This document shows positions 35,101 to 43,144 of a stretch of DNA of 64,000 bases, piece after piece. The notes below the pieces were generated by a model. That model had not been told where the DNA came from and made no database searches. It was given only the letters and a program-made list of their open reading frames with translations. The position numbers and the translations under genes were made by a program. Position 1 is the first letter of the stretch; each line of letters starts with the position of its first letter. Origin of the DNA: Microbacterium sp. CFH 31415 (GTDB lineage Bacteria; Actinomycetota; Actinomycetes; Actinomycetales; Microbacteriaceae); assembly GCF_022538185.1 (NCBI RefSeq), contig NZ_JAKYXC010000008.1, positions 112,040-176,039 on the forward strand, given 5' to 3'.

Positions 35101-36892
35101 CCTTCGCCGGGATCAGATCGCGCTCAGCCGCCGACAGCGGATTGGTCCCGCTGCCCGAGGACGGAGCCGACTGCGCCCCGTGCGAAGTGCCCGCGAGGAA
35201 CGACCGCATCTCGGTGCTCCACAGCCGTCCGAGGATGGCGTCGCGGATGTCGTCCGCGGTGTCGCCCATCTCGGTGACCTTCGCCTCGTCGGCGCCGGCG
35301 ATGTCGTAGAGCTGACGCGCGGCGTCGAACGCACCCCACACGTAGGCGGACTCGGGGCGCTCGATCGTGCGGGCACCGGGCGCGGAGGCGTTCACCCGCG
35401 GGTAGCCGAACGTGATCGCATCGGAGTCGTTGCCGGGCATGTAGTTCGTGTCGTAGGCGATGAGCAGATCGTCGTTGCCGTCGTAGTGCTCGAGCTGGCC
35501 CACGCCGTCGCCCTCGAAGTAGCGGGCGAATCGCTCGGCCACATCGGCGCCGCCGCCGTGCACGTTGTAGGCCTCGAGCCCTGCCGTGCCGATGTACTGC
35601 GAGTAGTGGTTGTTCCAGCTCGTGTGCCCGGGGCTGTCCAGGAACGCCGAGGAGCCCGAGAGTTCGCCGACGTTGAGGATCTGACCGTACGGGAGGTACG
35701 GCGTGCGGATCCACTTGGTGTCCTGCAGGTGCATCGGCTGCGTCAGCACGACCGAGTTCTGGTACAGGTTCACGCCCTCGATGGTGGTGGGGTACTGGTA
35801 CACGTAGCCCGCCTCGTTGGTGTCGAGCACGTTGTAGCGCTCGCCCCACCAGCGGTAGACGATGGCTTTCTCGATCGCGTCGCTGGGGACGTCGATGTAG
35901 GGGATGTCCTCTGCCCAGCGGCGGTTGAACTCCGTCACGCCGGTTGTGAACGCCTCGGCGGGTGCGAGGTCCGCGTACTCCTCGAGCTCCTCGCGGCCGG
36001 CGGGCATGCCGTCGCTGTAGAGGGCGCCGACGACCGAGATGTCGACCGAGCCGCCCGCAGGAACGGTGACCTCGCGGTCGAGGTTCGCGCCCGCGCGTGC
36101 GAAGCCGTCTGCCTTCAGCCCGATCCGCACGGTGGACCAGGGCGTGTCGACCAGTCCGTTGTTCGCGCCGCTGGTGAGCGTGCGTGTGCCGACGAGCTCG
36201 TCGGCCGCGTCCCCCGCGCCGGTCGCCAGCGGCGAAGCCGCGCGGACGGTGAACGTCCGTGCCTCGGCGCCCGGGTTCGAGAACGTGATGACCGTGACCG
36301 CCGCGTTCTCGTGCGTGATGAACTTCCGCTGGTCGGCGACCACGCCCGTGGAGCCGATCGTGTAGCGCGACTTCGCATGGCTCGGCGCATTGAACCGCTG
36401 GGCGCCGACCTCGGCGACCGTCTGGCCGGGAACGGCGACGGTGTAGAAGTTGCCGAGGTTGTTCGGGCCGCCGGCGAACGCCGAACCCGCGAAGCCCATG
36501 ACGCCCCAGTTGCTGCCGCCGCGCATGTACAGCGAGCGGCCGCGCGTCTGCAGCACGGTGTTGTTCGCCGTGCCCGACACCCCGAGGACGCGGTCGAGGT
36601 AGTAGTCGGCACCTCCGGCGGCGAGGTCCTTGTCGAAGATGCGGCCGTGCATGCTGCCGGCCGTCCAGTCGACGCCCGGAGCCAGCTTCTGAGCGACCTC
36701 GTCGACGTTCAGATACGTCGGGTCGCCGATGTCCATCGAGTCGGTCTGCCCGTTCGTGTACACCCCGATGTCGGACTCGTTGCCGGGGATGACGTCTGCC
36801 GAAGCGGCCGTCGGCGCCAGCGCCATCGTGGTGACCGTGAGGGCGCATATCGCCGCTCCGGCTACGGATCTTCTCCAGTTCACAGGCGACAT
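32174..36892 (-). CDS. Very large secreted (alpha/alpha)6-barrel glycosidase, possibly GH121-like, with SCG domain
   Basis: 1572 residues. Order: signal peptide (1-32), an N-terminal beta-sandwich (about 35-320), an (alpha/alpha)6-barrel catalytic region (about 330-830) rich in Trp/Tyr/Asp motifs such as YRWWGERYN, GNDDLLIAYDTNYMPGNDSD and RPESAYVWGAFDA, a discoidin-like domain (about 870-1045), an Ig/cadherin-like linker, a second discoidin-like domain (about 1155-1315), two Ig-like domains and the SCG domain (last 93). The barrel resembles the GH63/MGH1-type fold. Next to GH127, the best guess is GH121 beta-L-arabinobiosidase (as HypBA2 pairs with HypBA1), but I cannot confirm the family or catalytic residues by eye. 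ATG 36892 follows GAGAGGA. Confidence 0.7.
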   Translation of the reverse strand: MSPVNWRRSVAGAAICALTVTTMALAPTAASADVIPGNESDIGVYTNGQTDSMDIGDPTYLNVDEVAQKLAPGVDWTAGSMHGRIFDKDLAAGGADYYLDRVLGVSGTANNTVLQTRGRSLYMRGGSNWGVMGFAGSAFAGGPNNLGNFYTVAVPGQTVAEVGAQRFNAPSHAKSRYTIGSTGVVADQRKFITHENAAVTVITFSNPGAEARTFTVRAASPLATGAGDAADELVGTRTLTSGANNGLVDTPWSTVRIGLKADGFARAGANLDREVTVPAGGSVDISVVGALYSDGMPAGREELEEYADLAPAEAFTTGVTEFNRRWAEDIPYIDVPSDAIEKAIVYRWWGERYNVLDTNEAGYVYQYPTTIEGVNLYQNSVVLTQPMHLQDTKWIRTPYLPYGQILNVGELSGSSAFLDSPGHTSWNNHYSQYIGTAGLEAYNVHGGGADVAERFARYFEGDGVGQLEHYDGNDDLLIAYDTNYMPGNDSDAITFGYPRVNASAPGARTIERPESAYVWGAFDAARQLYDIAGADEAKVTEMGDTADDIRDAILGRLWSTEMRSFLAGTSHGAQSAPSSGSGTNPLSAAERDLIPAKESNLFDIYAEGLIPTEDAETYVDGLRFLRYGDNFPIFPFYTANQYDRAKFGIGGSNNFSNINFTVQYRAVREALRHYDPEGKYITPEYAARLLDWMAWSIYPSGDARVANQAEYYSNWNATAKTYNRNNPNHVMLGNMNYIYVEDMGGIQPRSDDKVELWPIDLGYDHFMVNNLRYHGHDLTIVWDEDGSHYGLGEGYSLFIDGERKAAADGLGRFVYDPASHEVVESDEGLTVEVVSDEGADLPTAAGTPIEDERVVEYLKTAGIDLEEDAPNLAAGAALSSSFTQTGARPTPWRNFHTPGYSTSSMNYTPGAISEAERPVSLDAVSDGLTTNEPYWGNYGTTDANGYVELDFGAPKQFDNVKVWFVSDRQAGGYSQPQRYSVQVQNGSGDWETIPDTFKAPKIVQAKFNEALFEPVTASKVRVAFVNTPTKYTAISEIQVFDSGRDVPAVVNDAPVVSAAADRSRDGNLSTTLTGTATDDGIPEDGTLTVGWSTVSAPAGAGVIFSSPASLTTTVTGTEAGVYVFRLTATDGQLTTQRDVEVELREKATSAEFGAVATITTSGTSSWENHLRVNEATTPASSSPGAGNGWGNWGQPLNGTSPATAAWIRYQWPSAVRLQSTEIYWYDDNGGTRMPRPDTYVLEHSNDGTTWTPVTLTGSSTYAGALTRNAYNRLDFEPIEASQLRIRITGVQGSGAGTGVLRWRVNGETVSSVDAPVIIRTVVGEIPELPEQLDVVYASGHRGSVPFTWQPITAEQVAETNVEPFVVYGTNSANGLIAQAQIYVRPENSQGGISIQGAQQFEQTVEVGELPVLPERVEVSYNDGSRDNRAIGVEWDFDESVVERSGVYTIRGDLVLPSYVSTAGTTSTTLTLTVGDGIPTGPAITATATTRCIAGKISLVVTATNADDEPLTLELTSAYGTKKGVTVQPGKSVSQAFTTRAIGIAAGETQVTATTAGGDTATVEAAYPAASCG

Positions 36893-36946
36893 CGCCCATC
36901 CTCTCCATTGGGGAACCAGGTGACTCGGCAGGTCGCACCAGGACGG

Positions 36947-37005
36947 GATTCCGCGTTTCCGCGAGTCGGGCCACAGTAAATCAGCCGTGGTGCGATTCCG
37001 CAATC
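36947..37005. promoter_or_regulatory. Regulatory region between divergent genes with GATTCCGC repeats
   Basis: The 169-bp gap between starts 36892 (-) and 37062 (+) has two copies of GATTCCGC, 47 bp apart; the second is part of the near-palindrome GATTCCGCAATC (36994-37005). A minus-strand promoter TTGCGG-17-TTTACT overlaps that palindrome. TTTCGAAA lies at 37017-37024. No GTTAGCG-type operator is present, so the large enzyme seems to answer to a different regulator. Confidence 0.4.
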
Positions 37006-37061
37006 CTTTTCGATGATTTCGAAACGGGCCAGACCGTCGCGAGGACTGCAATGCTGGACGC

Positions 37062-37910
37062 ATGCGCATCGCTCTCACCGGCTCGACCGGCAAGCTCGGA
37101 ACCGTCGTCGCCAGCGAACTCCGCGAAGCCGGATACGACGTCATCGGCATGGATCTCGTCGGTACGCGGGGCCCGTCGTTCGTCCAGGTCGACCTCACCG
37201 ACTACGGCCAGGTGATCGACGCGTTCGGCGGCGTGGGCGACCGCCACGACGGCATCGACGCCGTGGTCCACCTCGGTGCGATCCCGGCCCCCGGCATCCG
37301 CTCCGACATCGCCACCTTCCACAACAACATGACGGCGACGTTCAACGTGTTCTGGGCGGCCGTGCGTCTCGGCATCCGTCGCATCGTCTACGCATCGAGC
37401 GAGACCGTCCAGGGGCTCCCCTTCGACGTTCCGCCGCCCTACATCCCGGTCGACGAGGCGTACCCGCCGCGTCCCGAGTCGGTGTACTCGCTCGTCAAGA
37501 CGCTCGAGGAGCAGCTCGCGGTGGAGCTCGTCCGGTGGCATCCCGACCTCTCGATCACCGGGCTGCGCTTCTCGAACGTGATGGTGCCCGAGGACTATGC
37601 CGAGTTCCCCTCGTTCGACTCCGACGCGCTCCTGCGCAAATGGAATCTGTGGGGCTACATCGACGCGCGGGACGGCGCGCAGGCGGTGCAGCGCGCGCTC
37701 GAGGTCGCTCCGGCCGGGTTCGACCAGTTCATCATCGCGGCCGCCGACACGGTCATGTCCCGGCCCAACGCCGAGCTCATCGCCGAGGTCTTCCCGGGCG
37801 TCGAGGTGACCGGCGACGTGGGCGAACACGACACCCTCCTGTCGATCGCGAAGGCCCGGCGCCTGCTCGGCTACGAGCCGCGGCACTCCTGGCGCGACCA
37901 CGTCGGCTGA
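37062..37910 (+). CDS. NAD-dependent epimerase/dehydratase-type SDR protein
   Basis: 282-residue extended-SDR protein with a Rossmann start TGSTGKLG (residues 6-13), active-site Ser in VYASSETVQG and the Y-x-x-x-K motif in SVYSLVKTLEE. The family covers nucleotide-sugar epimerases and sugar dehydrogenases, including uronate and pentose dehydrogenases; the substrate is not evident. It diverges from the large glycosidase gene, so a role in sugar oxidation is possible. The ribosome site before ATG 37062 is weak. Confidence 0.85.
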   Translation: MRIALTGSTGKLGTVVASELREAGYDVIGMDLVGTRGPSFVQVDLTDYGQVIDAFGGVGDRHDGIDAVVHLGAIPAPGIRSDIATFHNNMTATFNVFWAAVRLGIRRIVYASSETVQGLPFDVPPPYIPVDEAYPPRPESVYSLVKTLEEQLAVELVRWHPDLSITGLRFSNVMVPEDYAEFPSFDSDALLRKWNLWGYIDARDGAQAVQRALEVAPAGFDQFIIAAADTVMSRPNAELIAEVFPGVEVTGDVGEHDTLLSIAKARRLLGYEPRHSWRDHVG

Positions 37911-37986
37911 CGTCGCGACCCCGGGTCTCCCCCGCCCGCCTGCTCCCGTGCCGTCGTAGGCTCGAAAGGAGACCCGGAGGCGCGCG

Positions 37987-38550
37987 ATGACCGAAGATCC
38001 CCGGGTGGCCGCCGCCCGCTACCGCCAGGAGCGACAGTCGGAGGATGCGGACGCCGCCGCCCACCCCGACGAGGAGCGCGCGTCCGCGGCGCGCGCCATC
38101 GATCGGGCCGCCTACGTCGAGACCGCGCTGCAGCAGGCGATCCGCCGGGGCGACTTCGACGACCTCCCCGGCGCGGGCAAGCCGATCCCCGGTCTGGGCG
38201 ATAACCACGACCCGGACTGGTGGATCCGCCGCAAGATCGAGTCCGAGCAGCTCAGTGGGCTGGGCCCGCCCGCGCTCATGCTGCGCGTGGAGGACGCCGA
38301 ACTCGAGGACCGCCTCGACCTGCTGCGGAGCGAGTCCGAGGTGCGCGACGCGGTCGAGGACTTCAACCGCCGTGTCATCGAGGCGCGGCGGCAGCTGCTC
38401 GGAGGCCCGCCGGTGGTGACCTCGACGCGAGAGGTCGACGATGAAGTGGCGGCGTGGAGGACGCGACGCGAGACGAGGGCGGAGGAGATGGATGCTGCGT
38501 CCCCGCCGCCCGAGACCCGCCGGCGTCTCTGGCGCCCGAGGGGCCGCTGA
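37987..38550 (+). CDS. DUF1992 (DnaJ-homologue C28-like) protein
   Basis: 187 residues. The core AIRRGDFDDLPGAGKPIPGL followed by DPDWWIRRKIESEQL is the hallmark of DUF1992, a widespread domain also found in DNAJC28, whose function is unclear. The rest is charged and likely helical. A good ribosome site (GGAG) precedes ATG 37986-37988 region; it is a single gene with no evident partner. Confidence 0.9.
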   Translation: MTEDPRVAAARYRQERQSEDADAAAHPDEERASAARAIDRAAYVETALQQAIRRGDFDDLPGAGKPIPGLGDNHDPDWWIRRKIESEQLSGLGPPALMLRVEDAELEDRLDLLRSESEVRDAVEDFNRRVIEARRQLLGGPPVVTSTREVDDEVAAWRTRRETRAEEMDAASPPPETRRRLWRPRGR

Positions 38551-38585
38551 CGCAGCCTGCGCCCTTCCCTTTCGGCGACGCAACG

Positions 38586-38651
38586 TCGGAGATTCCGGCC
38601 GACACGCCGTTCGGCGAGCTCCCCCTCCGGTGTGTCGGGCAAAGTCTCCGA
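38586..38651. repeat. Imperfect 24-bp inverted repeat between convergent genes
   Basis: Arms at 38586-38609 (begins TCGGAGATTCC) and 38628-38651 (ends AGTCTCCGA) pair over 24 bp with a few mismatches around an 18-base loop. It lies between the DUF1992 stop and the LacI gene stop. It could act as a shared terminator, but its length suggests a repeated extragenic palindrome. Confidence 0.6.
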
Positions 38652-38709
38652 TTCTGTGCGCCGCCGGGCGGTGTGCACCGGGGGCTCAGCGCCGGGGCCG
38701 CCGGGGCGC

Positions 38710-39735
38710 TCAGCGCCGCGGGATGGTCGAGCCGCGGATGACCAGGCGCACCGGCGAGTGATGCTCGCCGCTGCCGATGTCGACGCCGTCGATCGCGTCG
38801 AACACACGCTGCGCCGCCTGACGTCCGAGCATCTGCAGGTTCGCGTCGATGCTGGTGAGCTCGGGGCGCGAGTTCGTCGACAGCACCTCCCAGTTGTCGT
38901 ACCCGATGACGGCGAGGTCGTCGGGCACCCGGCGGCCGAGGTCGCGCGCCGTGTCGAGCACGCCGCGCGCGATCTGGTCCGAGCCGCAGAAGATCGCGTC
39001 GACGTCGGGATGACGCTCGAGCAGCATGGCCGCGGCATCCCTCCCCCAGTGCTCGGTCCACTCCGAGAACATCGGCTCGCCCACGAGCGACAGCCCGGCG
39101 GCCTCGAGTCCTGCTCGGGCGCCGGCCAGGCGATCCTGCGCGGCGGCGTAGGCGGGGTCGCCGGTGATGTGGGCGATGCGGGTGCGACCGCACGCGAGGA
39201 GGTGCTCGACGGCGAGCCTGCCGCCGGAGTAGTTGTCGGGAGTGAGGGAGAGGTCGCGCGGATCGTCGGACGGCGCGTAGGCGTAGACGACGGGAACCGG
39301 CAGCTCCTGACCGAGCGACGGCCGAGGGTCGGTCTGCCGGCCGACGACGATGATCCCATCGACCCGGCGACTGAGCAGAGCCTTGAGGTGGTGCTGCTCG
39401 CGGATCGCGTCACCGCGGGCGTCGCAGAGGAAGACGTTGATCTGCCCCGCCCCGAAAGCGTCTTCGGCACCCATCAGGATCGGGATCATGAAGCGGCCCT
39501 CGAGGTCACTCGTGAGGAGGCCGACGGTGCCGGTGCGTCCTGCGAGGAGGCCCTTGGCCATGGCGTTCGGGGTGAAGGCGAGCTCATCGGCCGCGCGCAG
39601 CACGCGCTGCCGCGTGGCGACGGCGACATCGTCGCGGTTGTTCAGCGCTTTCGAGGCCGTTGCGACGGAGACTCCCGCACGCTTGGCCACGTCACTGAGG
39701 GTCGCGGCGCGCGACCCGGTGTCACTCGTTGTCAC
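38710..39735 (-). CDS. LacI-family regulator of the CUT1/GH127 operon
   Basis: 341 residues: helix-turn-helix LSDVAKRAGVSVATASKALN near residues 12-31 and a sugar-sensing domain with GRFMIPILMGAEDAFG and DGIIVVGRQ. The GTG start at 39735 has a perfect AAGGAGG site; the frame is open further upstream but without a better start. It is divergent from the importer/GH127 operon, with a CGAAA-type palindrome in between, so it probably represses that operon and itself. It is distinct from the LacI at 9179. Confidence 0.92.
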   Translation of the reverse strand: MTTSDTGSRAATLSDVAKRAGVSVATASKALNNRDDVAVATRQRVLRAADELAFTPNAMAKGLLAGRTGTVGLLTSDLEGRFMIPILMGAEDAFGAGQINVFLCDARGDAIREQHHLKALLSRRVDGIIVVGRQTDPRPSLGQELPVPVVYAYAPSDDPRDLSLTPDNYSGGRLAVEHLLACGRTRIAHITGDPAYAAAQDRLAGARAGLEAAGLSLVGEPMFSEWTEHWGRDAAAMLLERHPDVDAIFCGSDQIARGVLDTARDLGRRVPDDLAVIGYDNWEVLSTNSRPELTSIDANLQMLGRQAAQRVFDAIDGVDIGSGEHHSPVRLVIRGSTIPRR

Positions 39736-39774
39736 GTCGACCTCCTTCTGCGGAAACGTTATCGGAGGGGGTAC

Positions 39775-39820
39775 TTGACCCTCCGACAGAACACACGATA
39801 GCGTGCCGAAAGGGATTTCG
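39775..39820 (+). promoter_or_regulatory. Promoter and operator of the CUT1/GH127 operon
   Basis: -35 TTGACC (39775-39780) and -10 TAGCGT (39799-39804) with an 18-bp spacer. Directly downstream is CGAAAGGGATTTCG (39807-39820), an imperfect palindrome, followed by a second GATTTCG copy at 39823-39829. This suits binding of the divergent LacI protein at the transcription start. Confidence 0.55.
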
Positions 39821-39909
39821 TAGATTTCGATTCTCACTCCCCACCAACGCAGCGGTGCCGGCCTGGGCCGGCGTCATCCGCTCGAAGAAGAGCTAAAGGA
39901 GACAGTTGC

Positions 39910-41208
39910 ATGTTCACCACCCGACGCCGTGCCGCACTGCGTGCAGCCACGGCCTTCGTCGCTGCGGGAGCCCTCGTCGGAGGCCTCACCGCTTGCGCCG
40001 GCGGCAGCGACACCCCCACTCCCGCCGAGTCGATCCCCGCCGAGGGCGTGGATGACGGCTCGACGCTGACGCTGTGGACGCGTGCTCCGATGGAAGCACA
40101 GGCGAACCTGCTCGTCGACGCCTACAACGCCTCGCACGAGAACCAGGTCGAGCTGACCGTGGTCCCCAACGACGACTACGTCGCGAAGGTCGGCGCGGCC
40201 GCCGGCTCGGGCGGACTGCCCGACCTGTTCGCCGCCGACATCGTGTACGTGCCCAACTGGGTGCAGCAGGGCCTGTTCGCCGACATCACCGAGCAGATCG
40301 ACGGCCTCGACTACAAGGACACCATCAACCAGGGCCACCTGAGCGCCGGCACCTACGAAGGCGCCGAGCACGTGCTGCCGTTCGTCCTCGATCTGTCGAT
40401 GCTGATGTGGAACAAGGAGCTGTTCGCCGAGGCGGGCCTCGACCCCGAGAAGGCCCCCGCCTCCCTCGCGGAGTTCGCCGACGCCGCCAAGGCGGTCCAG
40501 GACCTGGGCAAGGACGGCGTGTCGGGGACCTCCACCGGTCTGAACTGCGGCGGATGCCTCGTCTTCACGTGGTTCCCCTCGATCTGGGCATCGGGCGACG
40601 AGGTCATGAACGACGACGGCACCGAGGCGCTGCTCGCCAGCGACACGGCCAAGGAGGTCTACTCGACCTGGCAGGACCTCGAGTCGTACGGCGCGGTCGC
40701 GCCCGGTTCGGCCGACGAGACCGGCGCCACGTGGGTCGCCGGCTTCCAGGAGGGCAAGGTCGGCGTCATGCCCTACCCCGCCACGCTCCTCCCGGCCCTC
40801 GACTTCGACGCGGGCGTCGCGGGCATTCCGGGCGTCGACGGCGGCGAGTCGACGTTCGTCGGCGGCGACGGCATCGGCATCTCGAAGGACTCGAAGCTGT
40901 CGGCCCAGGCGTGGAACTTCCTCTCCTGGATGATGTCGGAGGAGACCCAGGTCCAGGTGCTGGCGAAGGCAGGCAACGCGGTCTCCCGCTCCGACCTCGC
41001 CGACAACGAGTACGCGGCGGAAGACCCGCGTCTCGTGACGATCAACGAGGTCGCGGCGATGGGCGACACCCCGGTCGCGCTGAACTTCCAGCAGGCGTAC
41101 AACGCGCCCGGCAGCCCGTGGATCACACTGGTGCGCAACGCCGTCCTCGGAGACGGCGCGGCCGTCGACGCCGACAACGACGAGATCACCGCGATCCTCA
41201 GCCAGTAA
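39910..41208 (+). CDS. CUT1 oligosaccharide-binding lipoprotein
   Basis: 432 residues, family 1 extracellular solute-binding protein. Lipobox LTAC is near residues 27-30, and the mature protein begins a MalE-type fold (TLTLWTRAPMEAQANLL; MWNKELFAEAGLDPEKAP; VGVMPYPATLLPAL). CUT1 binders take di- and oligosaccharides. The downstream cytosolic GH127 suggests beta-L-arabinobiose or similar as ligand; this is inferred. AAAGGAGA stands nine bases before the ATG. Confidence 0.93.
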   Translation: MFTTRRRAALRAATAFVAAGALVGGLTACAGGSDTPTPAESIPAEGVDDGSTLTLWTRAPMEAQANLLVDAYNASHENQVELTVVPNDDYVAKVGAAAGSGGLPDLFAADIVYVPNWVQQGLFADITEQIDGLDYKDTINQGHLSAGTYEGAEHVLPFVLDLSMLMWNKELFAEAGLDPEKAPASLAEFADAAKAVQDLGKDGVSGTSTGLNCGGCLVFTWFPSIWASGDEVMNDDGTEALLASDTAKEVYSTWQDLESYGAVAPGSADETGATWVAGFQEGKVGVMPYPATLLPALDFDAGVAGIPGVDGGESTFVGGDGIGISKDSKLSAQAWNFLSWMMSEETQVQVLAKAGNAVSRSDLADNEYAAEDPRLVTINEVAAMGDTPVALNFQQAYNAPGSPWITLVRNAVLGDGAAVDADNDEITAILSQ

Positions 41209-41217
41209 CCCACTCGC

Positions 41218-41310
41218 CGGCGGGGGGGGGGGCGGGGGGCGCCCCCCCCCCCCCGGCGGGACCCCCCCCCGCGGATTGGGGGGCCAGGCCCCCCCCCCCA
41301 CCCCCCCGGC
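41218..41310. other. Abnormal G/C homopolymer tract, probable assembly error
   Basis: Within the 126-base gap between the binding-protein stop and the permease start there are runs of about 11 G, 6 G, 13 C, 9 C, 6 G, 11 C and 7 C with almost nothing else. No other intergenic region here looks like this. A GC hairpin (as in other SBP-permease gaps) that was poorly read is the simplest reading. Confidence 0.7.
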
Positions 41311-41334
41311 TCCTTTCCCCCAAGGAGCGATGTC

Positions 41335-42246
41335 GTGGCCCTCACCACCACCGCACGTACTCTCCGCCGCGCGCGGCCGCGGAGCCCGCTGGGCGGCCCT
41401 GTCCAGGGCTGGCTGTACGCGGCACCCACAGCCCTCTTCGTCGTGGCGCTGTTCCTGATCCCCCTCCTGCTCGTCCTGCAGATGTCGGGATCCGACTGGC
41501 CGCTGCTACGCGGCAACCTCGGCTGGAACCTCCCCGAGAACTACGTCGACGCGGTGGACCACCGTCTCTTCTGGGACTCGATCCGCTTCACACTCCAGTA
41601 CACGCTCATCACGACGGTGCTCCTCATCGGGCTGGGTCTCGGCCTGGCACTTCTGGTTCAGGAGTCGACCGCCTGGAAGGGGTTCCTGCGGACGTCGTTC
41701 CTCATCCCCAGCGCTCTCGGCCTCGCCTCGGCATCCCTCCTCTTCTACGTGCTCTACTCGCCGTTCGCGGGCCCGTTCGCCGATCTCATGCAGACGTGGG
41801 GCTTCACGTTCCTCGGCACGCCGGAGGGCGCGCTCTGGTCGACCGTGTTCCTGATCGTGTGGCGGTACGCCGGCTTCTACATGCTGCTCATGCTCGTCGG
41901 GCTCCAGGGCATCCCCGATGACGTCTTCGAGGCGGCGCGCATCGACGGCGCCTCGCGCTGGCAGACCTTCCGGCACATCACCGTGCCGCTGCTGCGCCCC
42001 ACGTTCGCGCTGACGATCGTGCTCTGCGTGACCGGTTCGCTCCTGGCGTTCGACCAGTTCTACATCCTCACCAAGGGCGGGCCGGACAACAGCACCATGA
42101 CGATCGTCCAGCTGATCTACAACATCGCCTTCCAGGGCCAGAACAACCTCGGGATCGCCGCGGCGCTCTCGGTGATCGTGCTGCTGGCCCTGATCGTCAT
42201 CAACGTCGTGCAGCTGCGCGCGTTCAACCGACCCGAGGAGGAGTGA
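41335..42246 (+). CDS. CUT1 sugar ABC transporter permease (MalF/UgpA type)
   Basis: 303 residues with six predicted membrane helices. The EAA loop that docks the ATPase is visible near residue 205 (EAARIDGASRWQTFRHITVP). The GTG start at 41335 has AAGGAG seven bases upstream, even though the preceding tract is abnormal. It pairs with the next gene; no ATPase gene is present in the operon. Confidence 0.94.
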   Translation: MALTTTARTLRRARPRSPLGGPVQGWLYAAPTALFVVALFLIPLLLVLQMSGSDWPLLRGNLGWNLPENYVDAVDHRLFWDSIRFTLQYTLITTVLLIGLGLGLALLVQESTAWKGFLRTSFLIPSALGLASASLLFYVLYSPFAGPFADLMQTWGFTFLGTPEGALWSTVFLIVWRYAGFYMLLMLVGLQGIPDDVFEAARIDGASRWQTFRHITVPLLRPTFALTIVLCVTGSLLAFDQFYILTKGGPDNSTMTIVQLIYNIAFQGQNNLGIAAALSVIVLLALIVINVVQLRAFNRPEEE

Positions 42247-42247
42247 C

Positions 42248-43144
42248 GTGACCCTCACCGACACGACCTCGACCCGCACCATCGTCGCGCCGCGGCTGAG
42301 GGGCGCACCCCGGATGACGCGACGGAAGACGCGCCTCGTGTGGGGCATCCCGTATGCCGTCTTCACTGGGGCGCTCGCGATCATCTTCCTCTACCCGCTG
42401 GTGTGGACGACCGTCTCGTCGTTCAGCCCGCAGGCGGGCTCGGCGCAGACCGACGGGTGGGGCTTCGGCAACTACGTGTCGCTGGCCAACTTCCAGGCCG
42501 GAGTCTGGGTGTACCTCGGCAACTCGCTGTTCGTCTCGCTCACCACGGTGCTGCTCACCCTCGTCATCTCGTTCCTCGGCGGGTATGCGTTCGCGCGGTT
42601 CCAGTTCCCCGGCAAGAACCTGCTGTTCCTGCTGGTGCTGGCGATCCTGATGGTTCCGTACGCGACCCTGCTGATCCCGCTGTACGTGATCCTCAACGCC
42701 GTCGGCCTGAACAACTCGCTGCTGGGCGTCGCGCTCGTGCTCACCATGTTCCAGCTGCCGTTCTCGATGTTCATGATGCGCATCTCCTTCGAGTCCATCC
42801 CCAAGGAGCTGGACGAAGCGGCCCTCGTGGACGGCTGCAACAGCTTCACCGCGCTCTGGCGCGTACTGCTGCCGGCGGTCAAGCCGGGCCTCATCACGGT
42901 CGGGCTGTTCGCCTTCCTCACGGCCTGGAACGACTTCATCGCGCCGCTGATCCTCATCAACGACACGAACCGCATGACGCTGCCGCTCGCCGTCGCGAAC
43001 CTCCGGGGCCAGGTGATGGGCGTGATCGACTACGGCGCGACCGAGGCCGGGGTCGTGGTCCTCGCGCTCCCCTGCATCGTGCTGTTCCTCGTCCTGCAGC
43101 GGCACTACGTCCGCGGATTCATGTCGGGAGCGTTCAAGGGATGA
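42248..43144 (+). CDS. CUT1 sugar ABC transporter permease (MalG/UgpE type)
   Basis: 298 residues, six membrane helices and an EAA loop (EAALVDGCNSFTALWRVLLP) near residue 195. The GTG start lies one base after the stop of the partner permease, with GGAGG inside the partner's 3' end. Its stop overlaps the GH127 start (ATGA). Importers of this class in Actinobacteria commonly share one general MsiK-type ATPase encoded elsewhere, which would explain the missing subunit. Confidence 0.94.
   Translation: MTLTDTTSTRTIVAPRLRGAPRMTRRKTRLVWGIPYAVFTGALAIIFLYPLVWTTVSSFSPQAGSAQTDGWGFGNYVSLANFQAGVWVYLGNSLFVSLTTVLLTLVISFLGGYAFARFQFPGKNLLFLLVLAILMVPYATLLIPLYVILNAVGLNNSLLGVALVLTMFQLPFSMFMMRISFESIPKELDEAALVDGCNSFTALWRVLLPAVKPGLITVGLFAFLTAWNDFIAPLILINDTNRMTLPLAVANLRGQVMGVIDYGATEAGVVVLALPCIVLFLVLQRHYVRGFMSGAFKG

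Noticed and set aside
36893..37198. Extension of the 1572-residue enzyme by about 100 residues at the N-terminus
   Set aside because: It would overlap the divergent SDR gene and hide the signal peptide; ATG 36892 has a ribosome site and a clean signal sequence.
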